The notes: generated by a model not told the origin, from the sequence alone. Positions 44,601 to 51,879 are shown, counted from the first letter of the stretch. The stretch: DNA of 64,000 nucleotides from Ardenticatenaceae bacterium (GCA_020634375.1 JACKBX010000015.1:18856-82855), one strand, 5' to 3'. Numbers and translations are program-made.

Positions 44601-47600
44601 GCAAATCACCTGGCACGATGCTTCGGCCACCGAAGAGCTGGACCCCAACCTGGGAACCGGCATCCTCAGCACCATTGCCATTGGCGACCTGAACAACGAT
44701 GGTGTGGTGGAACTGGTGGCCCCGGCGCAGAACGGCCGTCTCTACGTTTATCGTGGCGATGGGCAGGACACGGGCGACGGCACACCCATCCAATGGTATA
44801 CCGACCTGGTGGGCCAGGCTGCCGAACCCGCCCTGGGCGACCTGGACGGCGACGGTAATGCCGAAATCATCGTCAGCGGTGACAATGGGACATTCGCCTT
44901 CCACCACGATGGCACACTCATGTGGCAGGAGCCGACCATCCAGGCCCACACCAGCGATGGCGGCGGTTCCTTTGGCTGGGGTGGCCCCACCCTGGGCAAC
45001 CTGGACAACGACGCCGATCCCGAAATCGTCATTGCCGCTTCCGAAGACGCCCTCTACGTCCTCGACCATCTCGGTAACATTCTGGACAGCGACCCCATCG
45101 GCCGTTGGCCCAGCGTGCCCGTGCTGGCCGACATTACCGGCGATGGCGCGTTGGACATCATCTCCGCCCAAGGCCACACCCTGAACCTGTACGAGTACAG
45201 CCCGCTCAATGGCCTGGAAATCGCCTGGACCTACACCCTCACCAACACCACCATCCGCAGCGGCGTCTTTGGTTCCCCGGCTGTGGCCGACCTGACCGGT
45301 GACGGCCAGCCGGAAATCATCATCAACTGGGGCCACCGCGTGGAAGCCCTGCAAGCCGATGGCTCCCTGCTCTGGTCTTATTACACCGGCAGCGACAGCC
45401 ATTACCGCCCCAGCCCCATCACCGTGGCCGACGTGACCGGTGACGGCCAACCCAACATCATCACCGCTTCGGCTATCAACGCCGGATTCTTCGTCTTCGA
45501 CCATTTGCTGATGGTGCTGACCAAAGAGGGCACGCTGGTTTGGGAGCAAACGGTGGCCGACAGCAGCGCCTCCGCCTCCGGCGTGGCCGCCCAAGACCTG
45601 ACGGGCAACGGCGCGTGGGAGATTCTGTGGAACGGCCTGGGAGATGGTTTCCTGGTGATTCGCGGCTCCGATGGCAAGCGGCTGTTTAACGAACCGGTCA
45701 CCCACTCCGGCACCATCTTGGATTACCCGTCTATGGGCGACGTGGACGGTGATGGCGTGGCCGACGTGGTGGTCGCCGGGCAGGAAGGGATTTTTATCAT
45801 CAGCCACGTCGGGCATTGGGTCGATTCGCGCCCGGTGTGGAACCAGCATAACTACCACGTCACCAACATCAACGATGACTGGAGCATCCCCTTCACCCAG
45901 CCCAAAAGCTGGCAGTTGCACAACACCTACCGCACGCAGACGCCGGAGCGCAATCCCGCGCCGGCCTACAGCGTCAACGTCCATTACACGGCCGGCATTG
46001 ACCAGGTTGCCGTACTCACGCCGACGATTTCGCTGACGCCAACGGCCGTTACCCCACCCACCTATTCCTTCAGCTACCGCCAGGAATGGTACCAGCCCGT
46101 CGTCACCTTCACCCTGGACTCAGTAGTGGCCGATTTGCAGCCGGGCGAAGTGCGCCAGATAGCGCAGGGGGCGCTGGTGACTTACACGCTGCCCGGCGGC
46201 CAAAACAGCCTGACCCTGCCGCCGTTGTATGTCACCGGCGCAGCCATCGCGGAACTAGCCCCGGCAGAGCAAACGGTCGTTCCCGGCCAAACCATCAGCT
46301 ACACCCTCACCCTGCTCAATTCGGCGGCGATGACAGACACCTACACGCTGTCGCTCAGTGGCCTGCTCGTCGATTGGGGTGCAGTCCTGCCCGGCAGCGT
46401 GGATGTGCCCGGCGGCGGACAGACCATCGTCACCCTAACGCTGACTGTGCCTGCTGACGCTGACCTGCACGATTATCCCTTCATCGTAGGCGTGGCGACG
46501 GGCAGCGGCGGGCTGGTGCAATTGGGCGGCACGGCCGTTGTACAAGAAGGAGTATTGGTAGAAATAACGGCCGTTGCCGGTTCCGCTGCGCCGCTCGGCC
46601 AGCCCATCAGCCACACCTTGACCATCACCAATCTGGAGAGTGCCGACCGCACTTATGCCCTCAGCGCAACGGGCGCACCGCTGATAACTTTGCCGCCGCA
46701 GGTGGCGGTTTCGGCCAACAGTAGCGCGGAGATGGCTTTGACAGCTGCGCCCACCGACAGCGGCGAGCAAGCCTTTACGGTGCAGGCTGTCGCTTTGGAA
46801 AATGGAGCCATGGGGAGCGCAACGGCCGTTATCCAGGGCCTGGGGGCGGAAGGCGTGGCCGTGACGCTGACGCCGCCTGTCGTGGAAACGGGGCCGGGCG
46901 GGACAGCCGTGCTCACCGTCACCCTGCAAAATCTGGGCAGCAGCGCCCACACCTTTGACCTGACCAGCGGCTTGCCTGCGGAGTGGAACGGCCGTTTCGA
47001 GGCCAACGGGCAGGTGGTAGATGCCATTTTTGTGGCGACGGGCGTGTACAACACGACGCAGGTGACGCTGCTGGTCAATCCGGCAGAAACGGCCGTAACT
47101 GGCAGCTACCCCATCAGCGTGACGGCGACGGCGCAGGGGGAAACGGCCGTCAGCGGCATGGCCGAGGGGCAGATTGACCTGAACGGCGTGGGGGTGCGCG
47201 TGGAAATTCTCGACCAGGGCGTGACCATCAGCCCGGATGAGACGTTTAGCTGGGATGTGCGCATCACGAACACGGGCGAAAACGGCGATACCTTTGCGCT
47301 GACGGCGGCAGGTCTGCCGGTGGGCGCGGATGGCGCCTTCAGCAGCGATGAGGTGACGCTGGCGGCGGACGAGTCGGTGGTGGTGCAATATACCGCCGGG
47401 CCGTTTACGGGGGCCGCACCGCAGGCGTATGGGTTGAGTGTGCTGGCGAGGTCGGGGGTGAATACGGCCGTTTTCAGCGAAGACCGCACGACCTTTACCC
47501 TGGACGTGCAGGAGGGCATTGTTGCTGCCTGGCTGCCTGCCAGTCAGACTATCACCAATACCTTTGCCGCGACCTTTATGCTGGCGCTGACGAACACGGG

Positions 47601-47859
47601 CAACACGGCCACGACTTATGCTCTGAATTTGAGCGGAAGCGGGCTGACGGTTGTCGCGCCGCTGGATGAGATTTTGCTGCCGCCAGGGATGACGGCGCAG
47701 ATTCCGGTGGGTGTGTTGGCGAATGGGGCAGGGGAGTTTGTGTTGACGGGAACGGCCGTTGGCAATGAGGTACAAGTTAGTGAAACGGCCGTGCTGCAAG
47801 TGGAAACCATGACCGGCCCGGTTAACAGATTCATTTATTTGCCGCTTGTGTTGCGGTAG
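35677..47859 (+). CDS. giant modular secreted protein with transglutaminase-like, beta-sandwich and FG-GAP domains
   Basis: About 4,060 residues from the ATG at 35677 behind CAGGAG. Order: signal peptide (ITSALVTISLLLQLFIPT), Ig-like start, transglutaminase-like core (residues about 240-370; RASGIPARYRHG, DHWWVEAYL, GGWTDLDPSFP) with Ser where the nucleophile Cys should be, a hydrophobic stretch near 800-880, many Ig/NEW3-type modules, a low-complexity insert (about 1827-1920), four repeats of about 265 residues (1921-2998), an FG-GAP/VCBS propeller (about 2990-3400; GDLDGDGNAEIIVSGDNG), more NEW3-type modules, and a C-terminus FIYLPLVLR. Surface or extracellular role in adhesion or sugar binding is likely. 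It carries about 33 ACGGCCGT words. Confidence 0.85.
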   Translation: MKQTGRAYKITSALVTISLLLQLFIPTINWPQATAVHANPTAQLQTANRIEIVNTTIASPLTVSRVQSAYTAPGTIAITYTVRNTQPPTIFPPVPASPTITDTLAALDGFDALRDPNTVHDVLLTTELTGLGTLTDVQSLADQQGSTLAWNLGDIAPMQSATAVLTLTLSTSPTNVELLDNGAAAYGHSAGQMVTAVAAPALVNPASFGQWLIWTLDADIYDTEMLAQVGQLGHAPDQLFAYVRGLGFEAYDGSLRGTRGTLWSAAGNSADQSSLLIAMLRASGIPARYRHGTLDAADAQTLIASMFPDPTQYVGHLDESLETADPLNDPALIAQAQDHWWVEAYLSGGWTDLDPSFPTAQIGDSFAAPTADGTDRLAELPDATRHQVTIRLKVEDYYPLNLGQSGLDYAYPLTHTFRTVELAAEPLIFSHLVHTENQGGLIFANTIHTYTPYLLLGDREIFGEPYQDILTNFPLGTIFHTAAWLQFDLTTPDGQTTTYEREIVDKIGYEARVNGGNTDLNLSSDGSQFVTDFDSYATGFWPNVVPQTAVTQSKAAALSQAQSLNADGQRLQELLALPDLTLAEQQEFGVLRARFQTNAARLLGNLSLSFAEMADRMVTETSAGLFVKAYYDAPRLIITSLEPDGSQAAFSMDLRNTAVHTIPYPGQASNAAIGFNISKGFIESGIEGRVLGDAIGQPVLTTARISTAAQAQGIEPVYLASDNLYLLDQLDLTPQAEARITSAAAAGKLVIIPAEKVQIDGGLHTGWWEIDPATGETIGVLEDGLHGALEYVFTIAYQVVNGPLADFMLGFTAYTWGFVADRFDKAVGDGSFDQANYDWMIGTYATTLTCIGAIATGGTASAVFCGTGMGGAVTGIAADPFAWGQKAAEAYLTSVVQYDPPLGSTWMALDTFTPAAQNVATATLPIAATLPAGNLTANLTTDFAVVSGTLNASYASPGAAFRYDALSITDGDLQDGDGVALGSGALAAESGTLTASTADITLSGFGQMAFYAAALPAIGNGTHFASAQADLTHSALELTLPETAVTLNDITYNGRFTIHSQSATLNGSGPLAAANHASSAALSGSDLAVTLGASSGTAVLDGQTLDTSGGFALASYSGAVTISDSGSQQVALDGSASLFTLAADPSSSATAPGTAVTFTPVIASNFTADFAVTLTAPDGWVAAWDGAQAAITPAPGTAAGDYPVSVTACPQTAPLVCQTAVHTLTVQPFDGFTLTVQPDSLTTVPMGSVLADNLRPGNTNSGQAQIPGAAYTIVLSNTANAAHTYDFSVAGLPAGWTLLANRTQGETSSSLTLPPGETGTLGLYVNPTGGQLPAPGTSHTLQVTAVSDTTAQQTANAAFTMPAKPFNYVSVQPPVLYLTSTAVADIDLAIRNVGNAAGDFPVSAHDAFAAVAVTSPLAAANGLAPGATAAQAVTIASSDAPVGSVYPLFFDSPAPGGVYTQTAVLIVQITSQRTGQILQAGRCSAGNAGYPASVQSLGTAVQELESWCELGDCPAPLRDNAVTAANEVANYGATILFTTAVPDVSTAADNLANQSDNGGTLAALDELATAVSSLGNEVCEVEEHRPTLRWNPYATAVLSGEDANYDLELTNEGTVETTYAVTLTLPTSMTVQNIIIPAGQTMILPVSVSTPPDGYHLLDAVAVPTGPDVALFMNPGVQARLNVVDRFVQVTAVTADPPFVDTGVSATTLSVEVANIANVARNVTAETAVIAPDGSIQTTLSPTLNLLSGNPHTYELGTIDTSGWAEGVYTLTVNLLDENSALVPDGFGYGYLDVGQALTAQMSSTPLLAPPGTVTVTTSITTTIQQGAMVNGQSPMVNESRQHNIYDAPYWQVDPAELPIVNDQWSIANQENEGEIIPLTIDNSQLTIDDSEGQLPMPNDEVTVAEPLTIDNLLLTIDDLFFRIEQDDPAITYTGSWSSYAQAKASGGSYWRNGVAGSTAVYTFDGDWLNLGFIGSNWGGYVDVDINGSSQGTFDLYRNEDNTPISLVFPALGAGPHTVTMTVTGSGSPFSLGTRVQLDTIDTWDGTPLGDGTFEETDVRVLRSGGWTDVAYAGASGGGYMRSSAATAWIPFDGDSFTYQALAYNLGSWTQLYVDGTYLGAVNLYYPNIAGSAITRTFSYEGLGSGPHLLQIHTYRGTTTFDTLTTPGSGPFIDPNPTPGSINRYEEDHPAILYNGVPYTQTAQSWGRYSQTGASDSQYLRSAAANDTISFDFSGSWVNLGFFSDRVSGYAEVFIDGQSQGVIDLYRREDTAVSHFFGSLINASHTVSVTVMGSSNPFATGSRVQFDFIEFGDGTGLDDGTFEEDNGRIYLSDGWATESSPSASGGSFIRHSSGNAWFHFSGDSFTYQALAYNQGNWTQLYVDGVYLDAVNLFHPNILGSAITRTFSYEGFGSGPHVLQISSYRGTTTLDALTTSGAAPFIDPNPPVSGVTRFEEDHPAILYNGVPYTQTAQSWNRVTGIFSNRASDGQYIYSAVAGDTISFDFTGSWIGVGFNTAPVGGQAEIAIDGQPVQTVDLYTRFEDTASAYFRDLGAGSHTITITVLGTSHPNATGSRVFLDFFDVWDGQPLPDGTFEEDDARLFYSAGWGQSTDAGASGGSFATAGDSNSTAWFPFSGDSITFQTWTRPNYHSIELRVDGVSLGTFDVYSLESGPRPFSFEGFGDGTHVLEVRRYRGVTTVDAVTTPATGAPYTPPVVSGVLRLEEDHPDLRYNGYPYRTMPQSWNIQNSLYQSSGTYNTTTSVAGNTLSLDFSGTWVGAGFADGGVVEIFIDGASRGTFDTSTTGTVSSIYYDDLISGTHTISITAVSGALRPDFIDIWDGQPIADGWYDSDLDGNDGRFYYSNKAYWNQGSNQYAHDGDYLLPGLPNISINHWFTFVGDGLTLLAFNRNNTGFNVTIDGQFVEQIDLTAAYSDQPIAFHYPNLGDGPHVVQIRNLGTASRIDAFEVNPDGFYSYTPQITWHDASATEELDPNLGTGILSTIAIGDLNNDGVVELVAPAQNGRLYVYRGDGQDTGDGTPIQWYTDLVGQAAEPALGDLDGDGNAEIIVSGDNGTFAFHHDGTLMWQEPTIQAHTSDGGGSFGWGGPTLGNLDNDADPEIVIAASEDALYVLDHLGNILDSDPIGRWPSVPVLADITGDGALDIISAQGHTLNLYEYSPLNGLEIAWTYTLTNTTIRSGVFGSPAVADLTGDGQPEIIINWGHRVEALQADGSLLWSYYTGSDSHYRPSPITVADVTGDGQPNIITASAINAGFFVFDHLLMVLTKEGTLVWEQTVADSSASASGVAAQDLTGNGAWEILWNGLGDGFLVIRGSDGKRLFNEPVTHSGTILDYPSMGDVDGDGVADVVVAGQEGIFIISHVGHWVDSRPVWNQHNYHVTNINDDWSIPFTQPKSWQLHNTYRTQTPERNPAPAYSVNVHYTAGIDQVAVLTPTISLTPTAVTPPTYSFSYRQEWYQPVVTFTLDSVVADLQPGEVRQIAQGALVTYTLPGGQNSLTLPPLYVTGAAIAELAPAEQTVVPGQTISYTLTLLNSAAMTDTYTLSLSGLLVDWGAVLPGSVDVPGGGQTIVTLTLTVPADADLHDYPFIVGVATGSGGLVQLGGTAVVQEGVLVEITAVAGSAAPLGQPISHTLTITNLESADRTYALSATGAPLITLPPQVAVSANSSAEMALTAAPTDSGEQAFTVQAVALENGAMGSATAVIQGLGAEGVAVTLTPPVVETGPGGTAVLTVTLQNLGSSAHTFDLTSGLPAEWNGRFEANGQVVDAIFVATGVYNTTQVTLLVNPAETAVTGSYPISVTATAQGETAVSGMAEGQIDLNGVGVRVEILDQGVTISPDETFSWDVRITNTGENGDTFALTAAGLPVGADGAFSSDEVTLAADESVVVQYTAGPFTGAAPQAYGLSVLARSGVNTAVFSEDRTTFTLDVQEGIVAAWLPASQTITNTFAATFMLALTNTGNTATTYALNLSGSGLTVVAPLDEILLPPGMTAQIPVGVLANGAGEFVLTGTAVGNEVQVSETAVLQVETMTGPVNRFIYLPLVLR
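41159..41438. repeat. period-7 words inside the giant gene
   Basis: CAATGGT-CAATGGT-CAATCGC-CAATGGT (41159-41186), inverted TTGACCA-TTGACAA-TTCACAA-TTGACCA (41312-41339) and TTGACAATTTACTATTGACC (41405-41424) lie in one 280-bp stretch. The reading frame stays open and encodes LTIDNSQLTIDDS and LTIDNLLLTIDDL. Same architecture as the trp intergenic hairpins. Confidence 0.8.
41440..44670 (+). repeat. four tandem protein-coding repeats in the giant gene
   Basis: Four units of about 800 bp. Units 2, 3 and 4 begin RYEEDHPAILYNGVPYTQTA / RFEEDHPAILYNGVPYTQTA / RLEEDHPDLRYNGYPYRTMP; unit 1 is more diverged (FRIEQDDPAITYTGSWSSYA). Each has two half-units ending in DGTFEE and in RTFSYEG or SFEGFG. 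Units 1 and 2 share long near-identical stretches (GDSFTYQALAYN, WTQLYVDG), pointing to recent duplication. Confidence 0.8.
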
Positions 47860-47960
47860 CTGTTAGCAGATACACATCGTACACCTATGAATACAACCTA
47901 TGACCTGCTATCTGACCACGCCCCTGGCAGCATCCTGCCTTTTCCGCTACAGTCCTTCGC

Positions 47961-50069
47961 ATGGAACTGTTATTTATTGATGGACTGTCGCCGAACGTCG
48001 GCAAAGGCGGCATCCTGCGGCTGCTTATCGAAGTAGGCCAGCTCAACAAACAGCATATCGGCAAAATCACGCTGAACGGCGGTCTGGCTACCATCGAAAT
48101 CGCTGGTAGCCGTGCTGCCCGCCTGGCGCATCTGCTGGATGGTCATCTCATCAAAACCCGCCACATCCGCGTCTGGCAGCAGGCGAGTGGGGATAGCCAG
48201 CCCCATTTCGCGCAACTGCGCCGCTGGCTGGCCCTGGAAGCAGACGCCGAACAGCAGCAATTCCACACAAACCCGCAAGCCCAATCCGAGTATGCGCTGA
48301 CCCGCCTTGTCATCCGCAGCGAGGATATGGGGTTGGGTGGGCGCATCCTGCTGCAACTTGCGCCGCGCAACGAGCAGGCACCGCTGCCTTTCAGCCGCCT
48401 CTCTACCGGCTCGCCCATCATGCTTGTTGAGGAGGGCGAGAGCCAGCCGCAATCCTGGCGCGGCGTCATCAGCCGCCTGAGTAGTAAGCGCTGCGAAATC
48501 GCCCTCAACCAATCGCCGGAATCGGCGGCTAGCACCTTCAGAATCACGCTGGCCAACGATGAGATTGCCCGGCAGCGCATGGAACGCGCCCTGACGCGGG
48601 TGGAGGCAGCGCGGGGGAACCGCACTGCCGTCTTGCGTGACATCATTTTAGGTGAGCAGCCCGCCACCTATGCCAACGGCCGTATCCCTGCCAATACCGC
48701 CGCCTACACCAGTCACCTCAACCCATCCCAACAAGAAGCCGTGCGCCACGCGCTGTCCGCCGAGGACATCGCCATCATTCACGGGCCACCCGGTACGGGG
48801 AAAACGACGACAGTGGCCGCGCTGATTTGTACGGCCGTTGCCCGTGGCGACCGTATATTGGCCTGTGCCCCCAGCAATCTGGCCGTTGACAATCTGGCAG
48901 AGCAGTTGGCCGCCGCCGGGGTGCCGCTTGCACGAATAGGCCATCCGGCACGCATTCTGCCCGAACTACAAGCCCATACTCTCGACGCTCTGGTTGAGAG
49001 ACAAGAGAGCTACCGCCAGGCCAAGAAGCTGCGTAAACAGGCCTTTGGTCTGCGCGACCAGGCGGGCAAATTCCGTCGTGCCCGCCCCGCACCCGGCGAG
49101 AAACAAGCCCTGCGTACTGAGGCGGCGCAGATGCTCGACGAAGCACGCCAGCTTGAGGCCCAAGCCATCGAGCTGGCATTGGATGGCGCGTCTGTGATTT
49201 TGTCTACGCTTACGGCCGTTGACAGCGCCATTCTGGGCCAGCGACAGTTTGACCTCTGTGTCATTGACGAGGCGGGGCAAAGCACGGAACCGGCGGTCTG
49301 GATTCCGGTGACGCGCAGCGACCGACTGGTACTGGCGGGCGACCATCAACAACTGCCGCCCACTATTGTCTCACCGCAAGCGCAGGAGCAGGGTTTTGGC
49401 ATCAGCTTACTGGAGAGGCTCATGCGGCGAGATGGTGCGCTTTTGGCTCGTCGTCTGGATGTGCAGTATCGCATGAACGAACAGATCATGAATTTCAGTT
49501 CGGCGGTGTTTTATGATGGCGACCTACAAGCGGATGCCTCGGTGCAGGGGCATTTGCTGTGCGATTTGCCGGGGGTGGTGCGCAATGATTTGACGGCAAC
49601 AGCCGTAACCTTTATTGACACCGCTGGCGCAGGCTACGATGACAGTCAGCCTGCCGACAGCGACAGCCGCCACAACCTGGAAGAGGCAGCGCTGGCGGCC
49701 AGGAAGGCGCAGCAGCTTTTGGATGCGAACGTTTCAGCCGACAGCATCGCCATCATCACCCCGTACTCGGCACAGGTGCAGCGATTGCGCGAACTGCTGC
49801 CTGATGAGGTCCGCGTTGGCACAGTAGATGGCTTTCAGGGGCGAGAGATGGAGGCGATTATCATCTCATTGGTGCGCTCTAATCGGGAAGGGCGGGTGGG
49901 CTTTTTGGCGGAGACGCGGCGCATAAATGTGGCCCTTACTCGTGCCCGGCGCAAGCTCATTGTCATTGGCGACAGCGCTACGATTGCTAGTGACCCGTTT
50001 TACGGCCGTTTGCTGGATTATTTTGACACCATCGGTGCGTATCATTCGGTTTGGGAAGAGCTTGCTTGA
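47961..50069 (+). CDS. UPF1-like superfamily 1 helicase with a DbpA-type RNA-binding start
   Basis: 702 residues. Residues 1 to about 70 look like the DbpA RNA-binding fold (FIDGLSPNVGKGGILRLLI, HIGKITLNGGLATIEI). The helicase core follows: GPPGTGKTTT (about 275), SNLAVDNLAEQL, CVIDEAGQSTEP (about 434, the DEAG box), AGDHQQLPPTI, QYRMNEQIMNF (about 502), TVDGFQGREMEAIIISLV and NVALTRARRKLIVIGD. Closest to the SMUBP-2/IGHMBP2 and UPF1 group, which unwind RNA or DNA 5' to 3'. The N-terminus suggests structured RNA as substrate, for example rRNA (inference). Alone; a tyrosine recombinase gene follows. Confidence 0.85.
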   Translation: MELLFIDGLSPNVGKGGILRLLIEVGQLNKQHIGKITLNGGLATIEIAGSRAARLAHLLDGHLIKTRHIRVWQQASGDSQPHFAQLRRWLALEADAEQQQFHTNPQAQSEYALTRLVIRSEDMGLGGRILLQLAPRNEQAPLPFSRLSTGSPIMLVEEGESQPQSWRGVISRLSSKRCEIALNQSPESAASTFRITLANDEIARQRMERALTRVEAARGNRTAVLRDIILGEQPATYANGRIPANTAAYTSHLNPSQQEAVRHALSAEDIAIIHGPPGTGKTTTVAALICTAVARGDRILACAPSNLAVDNLAEQLAAAGVPLARIGHPARILPELQAHTLDALVERQESYRQAKKLRKQAFGLRDQAGKFRRARPAPGEKQALRTEAAQMLDEARQLEAQAIELALDGASVILSTLTAVDSAILGQRQFDLCVIDEAGQSTEPAVWIPVTRSDRLVLAGDHQQLPPTIVSPQAQEQGFGISLLERLMRRDGALLARRLDVQYRMNEQIMNFSSAVFYDGDLQADASVQGHLLCDLPGVVRNDLTATAVTFIDTAGAGYDDSQPADSDSRHNLEEAALAARKAQQLLDANVSADSIAIITPYSAQVQRLRELLPDEVRVGTVDGFQGREMEAIIISLVRSNREGRVGFLAETRRINVALTRARRKLIVIGDSATIASDPFYGRLLDYFDTIGAYHSVWEELA

Positions 50070-50122
50070 AACCAAGCAGAACTTGCCTGCTTATTCTGAA
50101 AGTTTGGGCTAGATAAATAGGC

Positions 50123-50145
50123 GTACATATTACGGCAATATGTAC
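50123..50145. promoter_or_regulatory. 9-bp-arm palindrome before the tyrosine recombinase gene
   Basis: GTACATATT (50123-50131) and AATATGTAC (50137-50145) flank ACGGC. The site lies 32 bp before the recombinase start. It could be an operator, or a recombinase core site: paired arms around a short spacer resemble Xer-type sites, although real ones usually have 11-bp arms and a 6-8-bp spacer. Confidence 0.4.
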
Positions 50146-50176
50146 AAAATATAAAATTTGTGATATTCTGGGAGCT

Positions 50177-51358
50177 ATGGATAAACTGTTGCGTCCCCCA
50201 GACGAAATATCTCTTTTGGATAACGGCCGTACCGACAACAATCAGGCATTACAAAACTCCAATGCGTCACCTTTGGAGATTGCTGGGCAAATTGCCAATC
50301 GTGTTGCTGGACAAAACATATTTCAACGATACCTGAGCGAAAAAGCGAGCAACACTGTCAAGCGCCACGCTCGCGATCTGGAACTCTTTGCTGAGTATTT
50401 ACTGGACATAGGGTTAGAGCTGGAGCATGGTGCCGATTTCCAAATTAACCCCTACGCTTGGCGCGGCGTAACTTGGGGTATTGTGGAGGGCTTTGTGCAA
50501 TGGCAATTAGGTGAAGGCTACGCCATCTCTTCCGTCAATGCACGTCTTTCCACAGTGAAGGTATATGCGCAAATGGCCGTCAAAGCAGAAGCCATTCCTC
50601 GTGAAGAAGGAATGCTGATTCAAACAGTAAAAGGGTATTCGCGGGCTAATGGGCAAAACGTGGATGAGAAAAGAGCAAAAACGCGCGTTGATGAAGTGAC
50701 TTATGCCTACAAACCAGAAAGCCGCCGCCGCACGATAGTGGTGACGCGCCGTTCTACAAAAAAACACAAGGCGACACTCATTGATGAGGACACGGCCGTT
50801 TCCCTCAAAACTCCCCGTAATGAATCTCCGCAAGCCCACCGTGATGCTCTGCTGATGTGCCTGCTGCTAGATCACGGTTTGCGTGCCAGCGAGGTAGCCT
50901 TACTTCAGGTTAGTAATCTTGATTTAGAGAATGGCAAGATACGCTTTCATCGTCCCAAAGTCAAAGGGACTGACCATGAATGGACAACTCACGAACTCAC
51001 AAGGCAAAGCTTAACCATTGCTTCTTATTACATACAGAGTTTGTATCCCCCCACCCTTCCCCCTGGCAATCCCTTGATTGTAGCGACAACGCGGCTGTTG
51101 AAAAGCGGTGAAGGAGGTCAATTGCTAAGCGAGGGATTGAATCGTGTGCGGCTTAGTGAACGGGTGGCCTGGCTGGGTAGGCAATTAGGTCTATCTAAAA
51201 AACTCTCGGCGCATGACTGCCGCCATACTTGTGCCACAAAGATGGCCCGCCTGGGTTATGGTGTGGATGAGTTAATGGCTTGGTTTGGTTGGAGCAGCGC
51301 ACAAACGGCTATGCGTTATGTAGCATCTGCGGACATTAAGAAGCGGCACAAAGGTTAA
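50177..51358 (+). CDS. tyrosine recombinase (Xer/phage integrase family)
   Basis: 393 residues. The N-terminal SAM-like domain includes FQRYLSEKASNTVKRHARDLELFAEYL. The catalytic residues are in place: Arg in DHGLRASEVALLQV (about 234), His-x-x-Arg in AHDCRHTCATKMARLG (about 345), Trp in WFGWSSAQ and Tyr in MRYVAS (about 379). Length and lack of phage neighbours fit a chromosomal Xer-like or mobile-cassette integrase rather than a prophage. A Lys/Arg-rich stretch (residues about 175-200) is unusual. GGGAGCT lies before the ATG. Confidence 0.85.
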   Translation: MDKLLRPPDEISLLDNGRTDNNQALQNSNASPLEIAGQIANRVAGQNIFQRYLSEKASNTVKRHARDLELFAEYLLDIGLELEHGADFQINPYAWRGVTWGIVEGFVQWQLGEGYAISSVNARLSTVKVYAQMAVKAEAIPREEGMLIQTVKGYSRANGQNVDEKRAKTRVDEVTYAYKPESRRRTIVVTRRSTKKHKATLIDEDTAVSLKTPRNESPQAHRDALLMCLLLDHGLRASEVALLQVSNLDLENGKIRFHRPKVKGTDHEWTTHELTRQSLTIASYYIQSLYPPTLPPGNPLIVATTRLLKSGEGGQLLSEGLNRVRLSERVAWLGRQLGLSKKLSAHDCRHTCATKMARLGYGVDELMAWFGWSSAQTAMRYVASADIKKRHKG

Positions 51359-51402
51359 TCTGCCCACTCCCATGCATTTACTCCATAAGCCCCGTAGAAC
51401 AA

Positions 51403-51777
51403 TCAGGACACAAACATTCCGTTGATTTTAGACATCATGTCGTTAATGCCGTATGGTTTTGGGAGAAATCCATCTACGCGCAAATCACGGGTATCAACCC
51501 CTTCTCCCAAGTACCCGGAAGAGAGGATAATAGGAACCTGAGGATTGATAAAACGCAGCCAACGCAAAGTTTCTTTTCCATCCATGACGGGCATTTGCAT
51601 GTCAAGAATGATAAGTCCGATGTTTTCATGATGGTTTTTGAAGAGTTGAAAGCCTTCTAGCCCATTTTCGGCGGTTAGCACTGGAATACCAAACATCTCC
51701 AATACATCACCAACTGCCATACGAACCGTTTCTTCATCATCAATAACGAGGATATATTTCTTGTTTTGTTGCATCAT
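51403..51777 (-). CDS. single-domain response regulator (CheY-like receiver)
   Basis: 124 residues. Receiver signatures: LVIDDEE (acid pair), LIILDMQMPVMDG (phospho-acceptor Asp), IILSSGY (Thr/Ser switch position) and FLPKPYG (Lys). No output domain. It has no kinase beside it; the closest kinase gene is at 28997-31315. Two ATGs at 51777 and 51774 are possible. Stretch 51359-51402 and the gap to the subtilase gene hold nothing else. Confidence 0.9.
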   Translation of the reverse strand: MMQQNKKYILVIDDEETVRMAVGDVLEMFGIPVLTAENGLEGFQLFKNHHENIGLIILDMQMPVMDGKETLRWLRFINPQVPIILSSGYLGEGVDTRDLRVDGFLPKPYGINDMMSKINGMFVS

Positions 51778-51823
51778 GTTTATCCTTTTTTGAAATCACC
51801 GGAATCATTTTGGAAATGAATGA

Positions 51824-51860
51824 GCATCAGCCTTGCATTTGAACCATGCAAGGCTGATGC
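51824..51860. terminator. 15-bp perfect hairpin between receiver and subtilase genes
   Basis: GCATCAGCCTTGCAT (51824-51838) and ATGCAAGGCTGATGC (51846-51860) are exact inverted copies with a 7-nt loop. No T run follows on either strand (only AAAAAC on plus). It may end transcription of the subtilase gene (minus strand) or stabilise its 3' end. Confidence 0.5.
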
Positions 51861-51879
51861 CAAAAACATTACGGAGGTT

